Notes: generated by a model not told the origin, from the sequence alone. DNA of 64,000 nucleotides from Mycolicibacterium sp. MU0053 (GCF_963378095.1 NZ_OY726397.1:1364001-1428000), one strand, 5' to 3'; numbered from the stretch's first letter, positions 23,819 through 33,065 are shown. Made by a program: numbers and translations.

Positions 23819-24995
23819 CGGAATCGCCGGCAAGGTTGCCGTCGTCGGCATGGGCTGCAGCAAGTTCGGCGAACGCTGGGATGCCTCCACCGACGACCTG
23901 ATCCTGGAAGCCTTCGCCGAATGTCTCGACTCGGCCGGCGTGAGCCGCGACGACGTGGACGCCTATTGGCTGGGGACGCTGAGTTCGGGTCTGGGGGGTC
24001 TGACGTTGAGTCGGGCCATCGGCAGCGACGACAAACCCGTCACCCGGGTGGAGAACTTCTGTGCCACCGGTTCGGAGGCGTTCCGCAACGCTTGCTACGC
24101 GGTGGCCTCCGGCGCCTACGACATCGCGATGGCCGTGGGCGTCGAAAAGCTCAAGGACTCCGGATATTCCGGGCTGCTGCGCCAAGACCCGCCCGGTGAC
24201 GGCACCGCGCCCGAGATCTCGATGACCGCCCCGGCGGCGTTCTCCATGCTCGACCCGGCCTACTGCGCGCGCTACGGGGTGCATCCCGACGAGATGCGCG
24301 CGGCGATGACGCACGTGGCCTGGAAGAACCACGAGAACGGCGCGCGAAACCCGAAGGCGCAGTTCCGTTCCCCGGTCAAGAAGGACACCATCGACAACGC
24401 GGTCAAGGTGGCCGGCCGCCTCGGCGTGTTCGACTGTTCCGGGGTGTCCGACGGGGCGGCGTGCGCGCTGATCGTCCCCGCCGACCGCGCCCACGAGTAC
24501 ACCGACACCCCGATGTACGTCAGCGCGCTGGCGCTGATCGCGGGGTCGGCGCGCGGCGCGGTGGACCCCGCCTACGACTTCACGACGTTCCCCGAAGTCG
24601 TCAAGTCCGCCAAGGACGCCTACGCGCAGGCCGGAATCGAGGATCCGGCGACCCAACTGTCGTTCGCGGAAGTGCATGACTGCTTCACCCCCACCGAAAT
24701 CGTCCTGATGGAAGACCTCGGCTTCACCGAACCCGGGCAGGGCTGGAAGGACGTGCTCGGCGGCGAGTTCGACGCCGACGGTCGACTACCGGTGAACATC
24801 GACGGCGGGCTGAAGAGCTTCGGCCACCCGGTCGGGGCCAGCGGGCTGCGGATGCTCTACGAAGCCTGGCTGCAGTTCCGCGGCGAGGCCGGGGAACGCC
24901 AGCTGTCCGATCCGCACACCGCATTGACCCACAATCTCGGTGGCCGCCCCGGCGGCTGTGTGTCGTTCGTATCGGTCGTCAGCCGCGACCGCTAA
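23808..24995 (+). CDS. SCP-x/archaeal-type thiolase
   Basis: Thiolase of 395 residues of the sterol-carrier-protein-x branch. Putative nucleophile C85 in ENFCATGSEAF, histidines in EVHDCF and GHPVGASG, and C-terminal GGRPGGCVSF. Enzymes of this branch include the lipid-transfer thiolases and aldolases that need a DUF35 partner, such as Ltp2 in steroid side-chain breakdown. The ATG at 23808 overlaps the HMGCS-DUF35 fusion by 11 bp, strong evidence that the two act together. It could be a thiolase or a retro-aldolase. Confidence 0.88.
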   Translation: MASNGIAGKVAVVGMGCSKFGERWDASTDDLILEAFAECLDSAGVSRDDVDAYWLGTLSSGLGGLTLSRAIGSDDKPVTRVENFCATGSEAFRNACYAVASGAYDIAMAVGVEKLKDSGYSGLLRQDPPGDGTAPEISMTAPAAFSMLDPAYCARYGVHPDEMRAAMTHVAWKNHENGARNPKAQFRSPVKKDTIDNAVKVAGRLGVFDCSGVSDGAACALIVPADRAHEYTDTPMYVSALALIAGSARGAVDPAYDFTTFPEVVKSAKDAYAQAGIEDPATQLSFAEVHDCFTPTEIVLMEDLGFTEPGQGWKDVLGGEFDADGRLPVNIDGGLKSFGHPVGASGLRMLYEAWLQFRGEAGERQLSDPHTALTHNLGGRPGGCVSFVSVVSRDR

Positions 24996-25038
24996 CACCC
25001 CCGAAATTGCGAAAACCCAACGCTCGAAAGGAACATCA

Positions 25039-25899
25039 GTGCCTGGAGTAACAGACAAGGTCGTCGTCGTCACCGGAGCCGGCGGCGGCCTGGGCCGCGC
25101 CTACGCGCGCTTCCTCGCCGCCAACGGCGCTCTGGTCGTGGTCAACGACCTCGGCGGAGCGCGTGATGGATCCGGCGCGGGAACTTCCATGGCCGACACC
25201 GTCGTCGAGGAAATCCGCACGGCCGGGGGCCGCGCCGTCGCCAACTACTCGTCGGTGGCCACCGGCGAAGGTGCCGCCGAGATCATCAAGACCGCCCTCG
25301 ACGAGTTCGGCGCGGTGCACGGAATCGTCAGCAACGCCGGCATTCTGCGGGACACGGCTTTTCACAAGATGACCGACGAGAACTGGGACGCCGTGCAGCA
25401 GGTGCACCTCAACGGCGGCTACCACGTGATCCGGGCGGCGTGGCCGCACTTCCGTGAGCAGAGCTACGGCCGGGTCGTCGTCGCCACCTCGACCAGCGGG
25501 CTCTACGGCAACTTCGGTCAGGCCAACTACGGCGCCGCCAAGGCCGGGCTCATCGGGCTGATCAACACCCTGGCCATCGAGGGCGCCAAGTACAACATCA
25601 CGGCCAACGCGATCGCGCCGCTGGCCGCCACCCGCATGACCGCCGACATCGCGCCGCAGGAACTGCTGGACAAGCTGGACCCCGACCTGGTGGCCCCCGC
25701 CGTCGGCTACCTGGTGTCCGAGCAGAACCACGACACCGGTTCGGTGTTCGTCGTGGGCGGCGGCCTGGTCCAACGGGTCGCCCAGTTCCAGAACGACGGG
25801 GTCACCTTCGCGGCGCCGCCCACGCTGGATGAGATCTCGGGTCGGTGGGCGGAGATCAGCGATATGGCCAACGCCAAACTGGGCACCAACCCGGTTTGA
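25039..25899 (+). CDS. SDR family, MFE-2-like (3R)-hydroxyacyl-CoA dehydrogenase
   Basis: SDR of 286 residues resembling the dehydrogenase domain of peroxisomal multifunctional enzyme 2 (HSD17B4). TGAGGGLG at 12-19, SNAGILRD at 98-105, Y164 and K168 (YGAAK), and a long C-terminal part (FAAPPTLDEISGRWAEI). It would oxidise a (3R)-hydroxyacyl-CoA to the 3-oxo form ahead of a thiolase. The GTG at 25039 has GAAAGGA 7-13 bases upstream. Lies 43 bp after the SCP-x thiolase, the largest gap in the unit. Confidence 0.87.
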   Translation: MPGVTDKVVVVTGAGGGLGRAYARFLAANGALVVVNDLGGARDGSGAGTSMADTVVEEIRTAGGRAVANYSSVATGEGAAEIIKTALDEFGAVHGIVSNAGILRDTAFHKMTDENWDAVQQVHLNGGYHVIRAAWPHFREQSYGRVVVATSTSGLYGNFGQANYGAAKAGLIGLINTLAIEGAKYNITANAIAPLAATRMTADIAPQELLDKLDPDLVAPAVGYLVSEQNHDTGSVFVVGGGLVQRVAQFQNDGVTFAAPPTLDEISGRWAEISDMANAKLGTNPV

Positions 25900-25917
25900 T
25901 ACCCGGCAATTGAGGCG

Positions 25918-27525
25918 ATGATGCACCTCGAACAGTCCTACTTGCCCGCCAACCGCGGCGCACCACTGGTGGAGACGACTGTCGGTGCGCTGCTGAAGGC
26001 GCAGGCGGCCAAGCACGGTCCGCGCCTGGCACTGGTGGGCGTCCGGCACGGGACCGCGGTGACCGAACGCCTCACCTACGCTGAACTGTTCGACGAGGCG
26101 AGGCGGGTTGCGGCAGCGTTGTCGCAGCTCGTCCCGCCGGGCAGCTTGGTCGCGCTGTGGGCGCCGAACGTCATCGAATGGCCCATCATCCAGTACGGCG
26201 CCGCGCTGGCCGGAATGGTGCTTGTGGCGCTCAATCCGGTTCTGCGCGACGACGAGCTGGAATATGCGCTGTCGCACTCGCGGGCGGTGTTGCTCCTGCA
26301 TGCCGATGTCAGCCGCGACTACCCGATGGTCGAGGTCGCTGAGCGGGTGTGCGCCGGGCTGCCGCAGGTGCGGCGAATCTCGCTGAGCGAGACCGAAACC
26401 TGGCGAGCTTCCGCGCCGGTCGAGGCGGGCCCCGTCCCGGACGACCCCGACGCCGTCGCCATGCTGCAGTACACCTCCGGCACCACCGGAAGGCCCAAAG
26501 GTGTTGTCCTCAACCATCGTGCGCTGGTCAACGTCGCTCGCCTGACCATGGACACCCTCCGGGTGCCCGCGGAGGCTGTCGCGTTCAATCCGCTGCCGAT
26601 GTTTCACACCGCCGGCTGCGTGATTGCGACGCTGGGTCCGTTGTGGGTGGGCGGCACCGTCATCCTGGCCGAGCGGTTCACCCCGCAATCGGCACTGGAG
26701 GTCCTGCGCAACGAGGCGGTGGAGGTGCTGTTCTACGTGCCGACCGTCCTGGCCGCCTTACTCGACCAACAGCGCCGCAGTGCCGAGCCCGCCCCGCGCC
26801 TCGGCATCGTCATGGGCGGTGCCTCCGAGGTGGCGCCCACCCTGATCGATGGAGTCGCGGAGGTGTTCGGCGCCGAGGTCTACAACCTTTACGGCCAAAC
26901 CGAACTCTCATCGGTGTTGACCCTCACCCGGCCCGGCGACAGTCGGGACGACCGGCTCAACACCGTTGGCCGTCCGCTTCCGCACGTCGACTGCAAGATC
27001 ATCGACCCGGACACCGGAGAGGTGCTGCCGGTGGGCGTGGAGGGGGAGATCTGCGCGCGCGGCTACCAGCAGTTCGTGGAGTACCTGCATGATCCGGACG
27101 CCACCGCCCGGGCGCTCGACCGGGAGGGATTCGTGCGCACCGGCGATCTGGGCCGGATGGACGAACGCGGCCTCGTGACCGTCACCGGACGGCTCAAGGA
27201 GCTGATCATCCGCGGCGGCGAGAACATCGCGCCGGCCGAAGTCGAAGGGCCGCTGAGCCAAGCGGATACGGACGTCGACGTGGTGGTCCTGGGCCTGCCA
27301 GACGACCGGTTCGGGGAGATCGTCGCCGCCGTGCTGCATTCCAGTGGCGGTGTCGACGCCGCCGTGAAAGCTCAGTTCATCGAGCATGCGCGTGACCGAC
27401 TCGCGGCCCACAAGATACCGGCGCGCTGGTTCGTCGCCGACGACTTGCCGGTCACCCCGACCGGCAAAGTCCAACGCTTCGCTCTCCGGGACGCCATCCT
27501 GCGAAATGAGATGCCCGAACTATGA
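25918..27525 (+). CDS. Acyl-CoA synthetase (AMP-forming ligase)
   Basis: ANL-superfamily ligase of 535 residues. AMP-binding loop YTSGTTGRPKG at 185-195, YGQTE motif, the TGDLGRMDERG hinge and the C-terminal lysine in PTGKVQRF are all present. It activates a carboxylic acid to its CoA thioester at the expense of ATP, and supplies the beta-oxidation genes upstream. The ATG at 25921 has better spacing from GAGG than the one at 25918. No signal peptide. It is followed by a second ligase with a 4-bp overlap. Confidence 0.9.
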   Translation: MMHLEQSYLPANRGAPLVETTVGALLKAQAAKHGPRLALVGVRHGTAVTERLTYAELFDEARRVAAALSQLVPPGSLVALWAPNVIEWPIIQYGAALAGMVLVALNPVLRDDELEYALSHSRAVLLLHADVSRDYPMVEVAERVCAGLPQVRRISLSETETWRASAPVEAGPVPDDPDAVAMLQYTSGTTGRPKGVVLNHRALVNVARLTMDTLRVPAEAVAFNPLPMFHTAGCVIATLGPLWVGGTVILAERFTPQSALEVLRNEAVEVLFYVPTVLAALLDQQRRSAEPAPRLGIVMGGASEVAPTLIDGVAEVFGAEVYNLYGQTELSSVLTLTRPGDSRDDRLNTVGRPLPHVDCKIIDPDTGEVLPVGVEGEICARGYQQFVEYLHDPDATARALDREGFVRTGDLGRMDERGLVTVTGRLKELIIRGGENIAPAEVEGPLSQADTDVDVVVLGLPDDRFGEIVAAVLHSSGGVDAAVKAQFIEHARDRLAAHKIPARWFVADDLPVTPTGKVQRFALRDAILRNEMPEL

Positions 27526-29243
27526 TCCCCGGCAACGACATCGACGCCCGCCGACACGCGCTCAGCTCACGGCACCCCGTATGGCAGCCTGTCACGCTCG
27601 GGGCCTGGCTGGACACCTGCTCCCAACGTCATCCCGAGCGACCGTTCGTGATCACCGATGAGATCACCCTGAGCTACCGGGATGTCGCCGAGGAGTCGCT
27701 GCGGCTGGCGGCGGGACTGCACGCACTGGGACTTCGCCCCGGCGATCGTGTCGGGATAGTGATGGGCAACTACCCCGAGTTCGTCACACTCAAGTTCGCG
27801 GTGGCACGGCTCGGCGCTATCGCGGTCCCGTTCAACTACCTGTACCGCACCGAAGAACTGCGCTACGTCCTCGCCGACTCCGGATGCCGAGTCCTCATCA
27901 CGATGACGCGGTTCGGGCAGCAGGATTATCAGGGCATGCTCGATGACATCGTCCCGGGTTGGGACACAACGTCATTCGTCGAGCGGTCCGTGCCCGTGTC
28001 CGCGGGACTCTCCGAGTTGCGTCATGTCGTGCTACTTGAGACCGACGGCGAGCCGCCCCGGCCAGGCTCGTTGACCGTCGCCGACCTCGGCGCCCTCGGG
28101 GACCCCGCGTCGGTCCCAGCCACGGTCGGTGATATCGATCCGCACGCCGCGGCCGACATGCTCTACACCTCCGGCACCACCGGCTTTCCCAAGGGCGTGG
28201 TCACCTCGCACGACGCGGTGCTGCGCACGGCCTACGCGTCGGCGCTGACCCGAGCGTTCGAGGACGGGCGACGGGTGCTGTTCTCGCTGCCCTGCTATCA
28301 CATGTTCGGCTACATCGAGGGTTTGCTGTCCGTCATGTTCGTTGGGGGCGCGATCGTTCCGCAACCCGCGTTCACCGCCGAGGGTTACTTCGCGGGCATC
28401 GCCGCACACCGGGCCACCGACATGTTGTGCGTGCCGACGATGGCGGTCGCGATGGTGGAGAGCCCGCACCGGCGCGACTATGACCTGAGCTCGTTGCGCG
28501 CGATCCTGTGCGGCTCGGCACCCGCGCCGGTATGGCTGTGGCGCCAGATCGAGAAGGATTTCGGCGTCAGCGAGATCGTCACCGGCTACGGCATGACCGA
28601 ATGCGGGGGAGCGATGACACTGACCTTGCCCGAAGACCCCTTGGAGCTGACCTCAGAAACTGTCGGCCGGCCGAAGCTCGCCGGTAGCGCCGGTGTCGCA
28701 GAAACCGGGGCGCTCACCGTCTACAGTGCCGTCGACCCCGAGAGCGGACAGGAAGTGGGAGTCGGCACCGAAGGCGAACTGGTATCGCGTGGGCCGACAA
28801 CGATGCTTGAGTACTGGAACCGGCCGACCGACACCGCCGAGGCGCTGCGAAATGGCTGGCTGCACTCCGGTGACCTGGGGCGTGTCCGTGCCGACGGCTA
28901 CCTTCAGGTCACCGGCCGCAGCAAGGAGCTCTACAAAAGCGGCGGCGAGTTGGTGATGCCCAAGGAGATCGAGGATCTGCTGGCCGGATTCGACGACATC
29001 AGCCAGGTGTTCGCCATCGGCCTGACCGACGAGCGCTGGGGCGAGATCGGCTGTGTAGTGGTGGTTCCGGCGCCGCGCGCGGAGCTCACCGAAGAGTTGG
29101 TTCTGTCCCGGTGCCGGGCCAACCTCGCGCGGTTCAAGGTGCCCAAGCGCGTCGAGTTCATCGAGGCCGCCGGCCTGCCCACCACGCCCACCGGAAAGGT
29201 GCAGAAGTTCCGGCTGGTCCAGCGCTTCACCGGCGGGAGCTGA
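27522..29243 (+). CDS. Acyl-CoA synthetase (AMP-forming ligase)
   Basis: Second ligase, 573 residues. YTSGTTGFPKG at 215-225, the adenylate-binding GYGMTECG, LHSGDLGRVRADGYL and the terminal PTGKVQKFRLVQRF. Differences from its neighbour across the binding pocket (for instance PCYHMFGYIEGLLSVMFVGG) suggest another substrate, perhaps a later, shorter acid of the same pathway. Last gene of the 13-gene forward unit. Its stop lies 3 bp from the stop of the convergent hydrolase. Confidence 0.9.
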   Translation: MIPGNDIDARRHALSSRHPVWQPVTLGAWLDTCSQRHPERPFVITDEITLSYRDVAEESLRLAAGLHALGLRPGDRVGIVMGNYPEFVTLKFAVARLGAIAVPFNYLYRTEELRYVLADSGCRVLITMTRFGQQDYQGMLDDIVPGWDTTSFVERSVPVSAGLSELRHVVLLETDGEPPRPGSLTVADLGALGDPASVPATVGDIDPHAAADMLYTSGTTGFPKGVVTSHDAVLRTAYASALTRAFEDGRRVLFSLPCYHMFGYIEGLLSVMFVGGAIVPQPAFTAEGYFAGIAAHRATDMLCVPTMAVAMVESPHRRDYDLSSLRAILCGSAPAPVWLWRQIEKDFGVSEIVTGYGMTECGGAMTLTLPEDPLELTSETVGRPKLAGSAGVAETGALTVYSAVDPESGQEVGVGTEGELVSRGPTTMLEYWNRPTDTAEALRNGWLHSGDLGRVRADGYLQVTGRSKELYKSGGELVMPKEIEDLLAGFDDISQVFAIGLTDERWGEIGCVVVVPAPRAELTEELVLSRCRANLARFKVPKRVEFIEAAGLPTTPTGKVQKFRLVQRFTGGS

Positions 29244-29246
29244 TGG

Positions 29247-30275
29247 TCACGCCAGCGTGAACGTCGCGCTGGTTTGGGATTCGTCGACGGCAAGTACGCC
29301 CTGATGCACCAACAGATCCAGATGCGCCATCACCTCGAGCACCGCGACCATCCGATGGATCGGATTCAACTCGGCGATCAGCCGCTCATGCCTCGTCCAA
29401 CGCATCTGGGCGGCAATGTCATAGGCCGTGGCCGACTCGTTCGTCGCCACCAGATCAGCCACCGCCGTAAGGCGTTCGCGGTGATGCTCGATGAGTTCGG
29501 CGGCGCGCACGGCAGTGGTGTTGTCGACGCCCCCGTGCGCCGGCAGCATCCGGTGATCGGGAAGATCGACGAACAGCCGGAGCGACGCGAGGAACGACCG
29601 CAACGGCAGCCGCTCGGGCGTGCGCTCGAAGGCGATCGACGGCGTGATCCGCGGCAGCAGGTGGTCACCGGTGAAGACCAGGCCGGCGGCCTCGTCCTCG
29701 TACACGACGTGCCCCCTGGTGTGGCCCGGTGTCGATCGGGCCACGATCTGCGTCCCGCCGCAGTCGATCCGTTCGCCGCCGTGGAGCCAACGGTCCGGGG
29801 GAGCGAAGGGTGCGTTGTGTTCGTAGGGCTCCCACGGCGTCTGTTGGATGACGCGCGAGAGATCGGGGGCGCCGGCCCGGAGCAGCATTTGCCGCTGGAC
29901 GGGATGGATGCCCTCGGCGGCATCGAAGGCCTCGATCGAGTGCCGTTCACCGGCGCCGAGCATCAACTCGGCGCCCAGCTCATCACGCCATTTCACGGCC
30001 AGGGTGTAATGGTCCCAGTGCGCATGAGTGACCAAGATGCGCTCGACGTCGGATCGGCCGTATCCCAGGCTGTGCAACGCCGCGAGCAACTGCGCCTCGG
30101 ATTCGGCGGTCGACCAGCCGGGATCGACGAGCGTGATGCCGGTGGTGCCTTCCACGATGTAAGCGTTGATGACCTTCAGATCGGGCAGGGGCAGCGGCAG
30201 CTGAACCCGGACCACCCGAGGTGCGATTCGCTGCAGATGGTCGCTGTCTGGGGCGTTGGTGGAAGTAGGGGTCAC
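29247..30275 (-). CDS. Metallo-beta-lactamase-fold hydrolase
   Basis: 342 residues. The dinuclear zinc motif THAHWDH (H84, H86, D88, H89) is followed by TPGHTRGH and FTGDHLLP, the full glyoxalase II-type metal ligand set. A C-terminal helical region of about 100 residues (ATAYDIAAQMRWTRHERL) resembles a winged-helix tail of some GloB-like proteins. Probably a CoA-thioester or lactone hydrolase of the neighbouring pathways. It faces the 13-gene unit and is divergent from the 30.4 kb unit, sharing its control region. Confidence 0.85.
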   Translation of the reverse strand: MTPTSTNAPDSDHLQRIAPRVVRVQLPLPLPDLKVINAYIVEGTTGITLVDPGWSTAESEAQLLAALHSLGYGRSDVERILVTHAHWDHYTLAVKWRDELGAELMLGAGERHSIEAFDAAEGIHPVQRQMLLRAGAPDLSRVIQQTPWEPYEHNAPFAPPDRWLHGGERIDCGGTQIVARSTPGHTRGHVVYEDEAAGLVFTGDHLLPRITPSIAFERTPERLPLRSFLASLRLFVDLPDHRMLPAHGGVDNTTAVRAAELIEHHRERLTAVADLVATNESATAYDIAAQMRWTRHERLIAELNPIHRMVAVLEVMAHLDLLVHQGVLAVDESQTSATFTLA

Positions 30276-30311
30276 AAGGACCTCCTCCGATGTCGTAGGG
30301 GCTGTCGTAAG

Positions 30312-30343
30312 TTTAACAACCGATAAAAACCTATGTTAGATTG
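30312..30343. promoter_or_regulatory. AT-rich operator candidate upstream of the 30.4-35.6 kb unit
   Basis: TTTAAC-N5-AT-N-AAAA fits exactly at 30312-30329. Immediately right of it AAACCTA-TGT-TAGATTG (30327-30343) is an imperfect version of the palindrome at 16109-16125 and overlaps a -10-like TATGTT. It lies between the divergent hydrolase and the rightward unit and could control both. Confidence 0.5.
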
Positions 30344-30459
30344 CTTAGGTGCAGCCAGCGTCGCTGTACCAGGTTAGTATTTAATGCAAATTAAACGTAG
30401 TAGGGCGAGGGAGCGAGAAGATCAGCGTCATCACCGCCGAAGACGATTTCACTCATCCC

Positions 30460-31398
30460 GTGGGACCAGAACCCACGTTCAATGAGTCGATGTACTTCCA
30501 GTTCAGCGACCCAGCGTCGGGGCTGGCGGGATTTCTACGGCTGGCAAACCGGCCGAACGAGGGGCGCGGAGAACGCACCATCTGCCTGTATCTGCCCGAC
30601 GGCACCCTGGCCTTCGGGTTCGCCCGGCCCACCGTGACGAGCAACGATCAGATGAACGCCGCCGGCCTGAGTGTCGACCTTGCGGTCCCGATGAAGCAAC
30701 TGCGGGTGCGCTTCGACGGCCAAGTTTCCCTGCTTGCGGACCCTCGCACCCTCATCGACCCCAAACGTGCCCTGAGCGCCAGTCCCATCGCGGATTGCCG
30801 CATCGAACTGCAGTACGCCGCGATCGCACCGCCCTACGCGGGCACCTTCGACGGCGACGGCGAGGGCGCCTCGTTCGCGCCCAACCACTACGAACAACTG
30901 GCCGCGGTGACCGGAACTGTGCAGATCGGCGACGCGGAAACCCTCGTCAACGGACATGGGCTGCGTGACCATTCGTGGGGGCCACGCTCCTGGCAGGCGC
31001 CGTGGTTCTACCGGTGGGTCCACGGGTCCGCTGCCGACCAGGGCTTCATGGTCGCCTACTTCGGCGAACCCGACGGCACCTCCCGCAGCGGCGGGTTCGT
31101 GTGGGACGGTGCGACTTTGCACACCTGCCGCGAGGCCACGGTGAGCACGGTCCGCGACACCGATCACTACCAGCAGACGGTACGTGTCGAGGCCATCGGC
31201 GATGAACGGCGCTGGAGTTTCGAGGGGCAAGTGCTGACTTCGGCCCCGCTGCGGAACCGTTCTCGGGACGGCGCCGCCACCACCCGCATCATCGAGTCCA
31301 CCGTGCGTTGGACCGACGCCGACGGACACGTGCTGCACGGCATGGCCGAATACCTTGATCAGCTCCGCGACGACCTGCCCGTCGGGCTGGACGTCTGA
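30460..31398 (+). CDS. DUF7064/DUF7065-like protein (RDHSWG family)
   Basis: 312 residues from GTG 30460, of unknown function. The key block NGHGLRDHSWGPRSW (about residues 163-177) belongs to a lipocalin-like family related to hydroxyneurosporene synthase and common in catabolic clusters of mycobacteria. The in-frame sequence upstream (ITAEDDFTHPV) looks like authentic protein, but no ATG, GTG or TTG precedes it before a stop at 30382. Translation may begin at ATC 30421, which has GGGAG 7 bases upstream, or the N-terminus has been lost. A second family member lies at 52896. Confidence 0.75.
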   Translation: MGPEPTFNESMYFQFSDPASGLAGFLRLANRPNEGRGERTICLYLPDGTLAFGFARPTVTSNDQMNAAGLSVDLAVPMKQLRVRFDGQVSLLADPRTLIDPKRALSASPIADCRIELQYAAIAPPYAGTFDGDGEGASFAPNHYEQLAAVTGTVQIGDAETLVNGHGLRDHSWGPRSWQAPWFYRWVHGSAADQGFMVAYFGEPDGTSRSGGFVWDGATLHTCREATVSTVRDTDHYQQTVRVEAIGDERRWSFEGQVLTSAPLRNRSRDGAATTRIIESTVRWTDADGHVLHGMAEYLDQLRDDLPVGLDV

Positions 31399-31416
31399 GA
31401 CGAAAGGAAAAATGCA

Positions 31417-31872
31417 GTGACACAGGTTTACTCAGGGCTCGACGCCATCGCCGACGCCGCGGGCAGCGAGTTGGGGCCCACCGACTGGCTGACCGTCACC
31501 CAGGAGCGCGTCGACCTGTTCGCCGACGCCACCGACGACCATCAATGGATCCATGTCGACCCGGCGCGGGCCGCCGACGGGCCGTTCGGGGCGACCATCG
31601 CCCATGGTCTGCTGACGTTGTCGCTGCTGCCGCGGTTCATGCATGAGCTGTACCGCGTCGACGGGGTGAAGATGGCGATCAACTACGGGTTCAACAAGGT
31701 CCGGTTCATCTCGCCGGTTCCGGTGGGAGCCAAGGTCCGTGCCCGCGCCCGCATCGAAAAGGCCGAGCGCCTCGACGCCGCGGTGCAGGCCACCATGGTC
31801 ACCACGGTCGAGATCGAAGGCGTCGACAAGCCCGCCGCCGTCATCGAATCGGTGGTCCGCTATGTCGGCTGA
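31417..31872 (+). CDS. MaoC family (R)-enoyl-CoA hydratase
   Basis: Single hot-dog domain of 151 residues. The hydratase-2 signature is present as DATDDHQWIHVDPARA (Asp and His dyad about residues 38-47), followed by IAHGLLTLSLLP. It hydrates a trans-enoyl-CoA to the (3R)-hydroxy form, the substrate type of the MFE-2-like SDR at 25039. GTG start with GAAAGGA upstream. It overlaps the next gene by 11 bp. Confidence 0.9.
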   Translation: MTQVYSGLDAIADAAGSELGPTDWLTVTQERVDLFADATDDHQWIHVDPARAADGPFGATIAHGLLTLSLLPRFMHELYRVDGVKMAINYGFNKVRFISPVPVGAKVRARARIEKAERLDAAVQATMVTTVEIEGVDKPAAVIESVVRYVG

Positions 31873-33061
31873 GCGCGCGGTTGAGACTGCCAAGCGTCTG
31901 TACGAGGCACTTGCCGGCGGTGACAAGGATGCCTTGGGTGCGTTGTTGCATCCGGACTTCGTCGGGCACGCGGCCGAAGGGCTGCCCCTGCAGATGGGCG
32001 GCGAACATGTCGGCGGCGAGGCCATGCGCACCAACCTGTGGTGGCGCATCGGCGAGCACTTCCGGGTCAAGGCGATTGCCGAGGAATTTCAGAGCCTGCC
32101 CGACGCGCGACTGATGGTGACCGGCCGCTACCGCGGCACCGCGCGGCGGAGCGGAAACCCGTTGGATGCCGCCTTCGTTCACGTCATCGCCTTCAGCGAT
32201 GACGGTCGCATCGTGGCATTGCAGCAGCTCACCGACACCGCGGCCTGGCATGCCGCGCTCGACGGCCCATCCGCGCTCGAGACAATCGAGTATCGCGTAG
32301 ACGACGGTGTCGCCACCGTGTGTCTGAATCGACCTGCCGAGCGCAACGCCATCGACATGCGCGTGGGCCAGGAGACCCTCGAGGTGGCCCGTCGCATCGA
32401 GGCCGACCCGACCGTGCGGTGCGTGCTCATCTGCGGCAACGGACCCGCCCTCACCGTGGGCGGCGACATCAAGCACTTCGTCGAAGGCCGCTCGGAGCGG
32501 TTCGGTGACTACCTCGCCGAGATGACTGTCCCGTTTCATCGTGCATTCGACATCCTCAGCCGAATCCAGGCGCCGATTGTCACCGCGGCGCATGGCGCTG
32601 TCGCCGGCGGCGGTATCGGGTATGTGTACGCCGCCGACATCGTGGTCGCCGCCGAGGGCACCAGGTTCTTGACCGCCTTCGCGGGGCTCGGGGTGTCCGG
32701 CGACGGCGGCGGCACCTGGCATCTGCCGCGCTTGATCGGCCCGCGCCGAGCCGCGGAGGCGTATTTGCGCAACAAGCCGATCAGTGCGCAGCAGGCACTG
32801 GAGTGGGGAATGATCAACGAGATCGTGCCCGCGGACCGGCTACGCGAACACGCCACAGAGCTGGCTCGGGAACTGGCCACCGGACCGACCCGGGCCTTCG
32901 GCGCGATGCGCGAATTGCTGCGCGATTCCTGGCGCAGCGACCTGTCGGGGCATCTGCTCGCTGAAACACGCGCCCTCAAGGCCACTGGCGACACCCAGGA
33001 TGCTGCGGCCGCGATCAACGCGTTCGCGGCCAAACAACAACCCACTTTCATCGGAAGGTAA
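31862..33061 (+). CDS. SnoaL-like domain fused to crotonase-fold domain
   Basis: 399 residues in two parts. Residues 1 to about 130 are a SnoaL/NTF2-like cone (AKRLYEALAGGDKDALGALLHPDFVGH, VHVIAFSDDGRIVALQQLTD). Residues about 138-399 are an enoyl-CoA hydratase/isomerase domain with LTVGGDIKHF and HGAVAGGGIGY oxyanion segments. Both hydratase glutamates are missing and GVSGDGG (D281) offers an acid, as in crotonases 2 and 3. The ATG at 31862 overlaps the MaoC stop. No frameshift is seen at the junction, so the fusion appears genuine. I know of no characterised enzyme with this architecture. Confidence 0.85.
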   Translation: MSAERAVETAKRLYEALAGGDKDALGALLHPDFVGHAAEGLPLQMGGEHVGGEAMRTNLWWRIGEHFRVKAIAEEFQSLPDARLMVTGRYRGTARRSGNPLDAAFVHVIAFSDDGRIVALQQLTDTAAWHAALDGPSALETIEYRVDDGVATVCLNRPAERNAIDMRVGQETLEVARRIEADPTVRCVLICGNGPALTVGGDIKHFVEGRSERFGDYLAEMTVPFHRAFDILSRIQAPIVTAAHGAVAGGGIGYVYAADIVVAAEGTRFLTAFAGLGVSGDGGGTWHLPRLIGPRRAAEAYLRNKPISAQQALEWGMINEIVPADRLREHATELARELATGPTRAFGAMRELLRDSWRSDLSGHLLAETRALKATGDTQDAAAAINAFAAKQQPTFIGR

Positions 33062-33065
33062 GAAC

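Noticed and set aside
25036..26688. A 550-codon reverse frame opposite the SDR and ligase genes
   Set aside because: Antisense shadow with His/Arg/Gly-rich, domain-free sequence.
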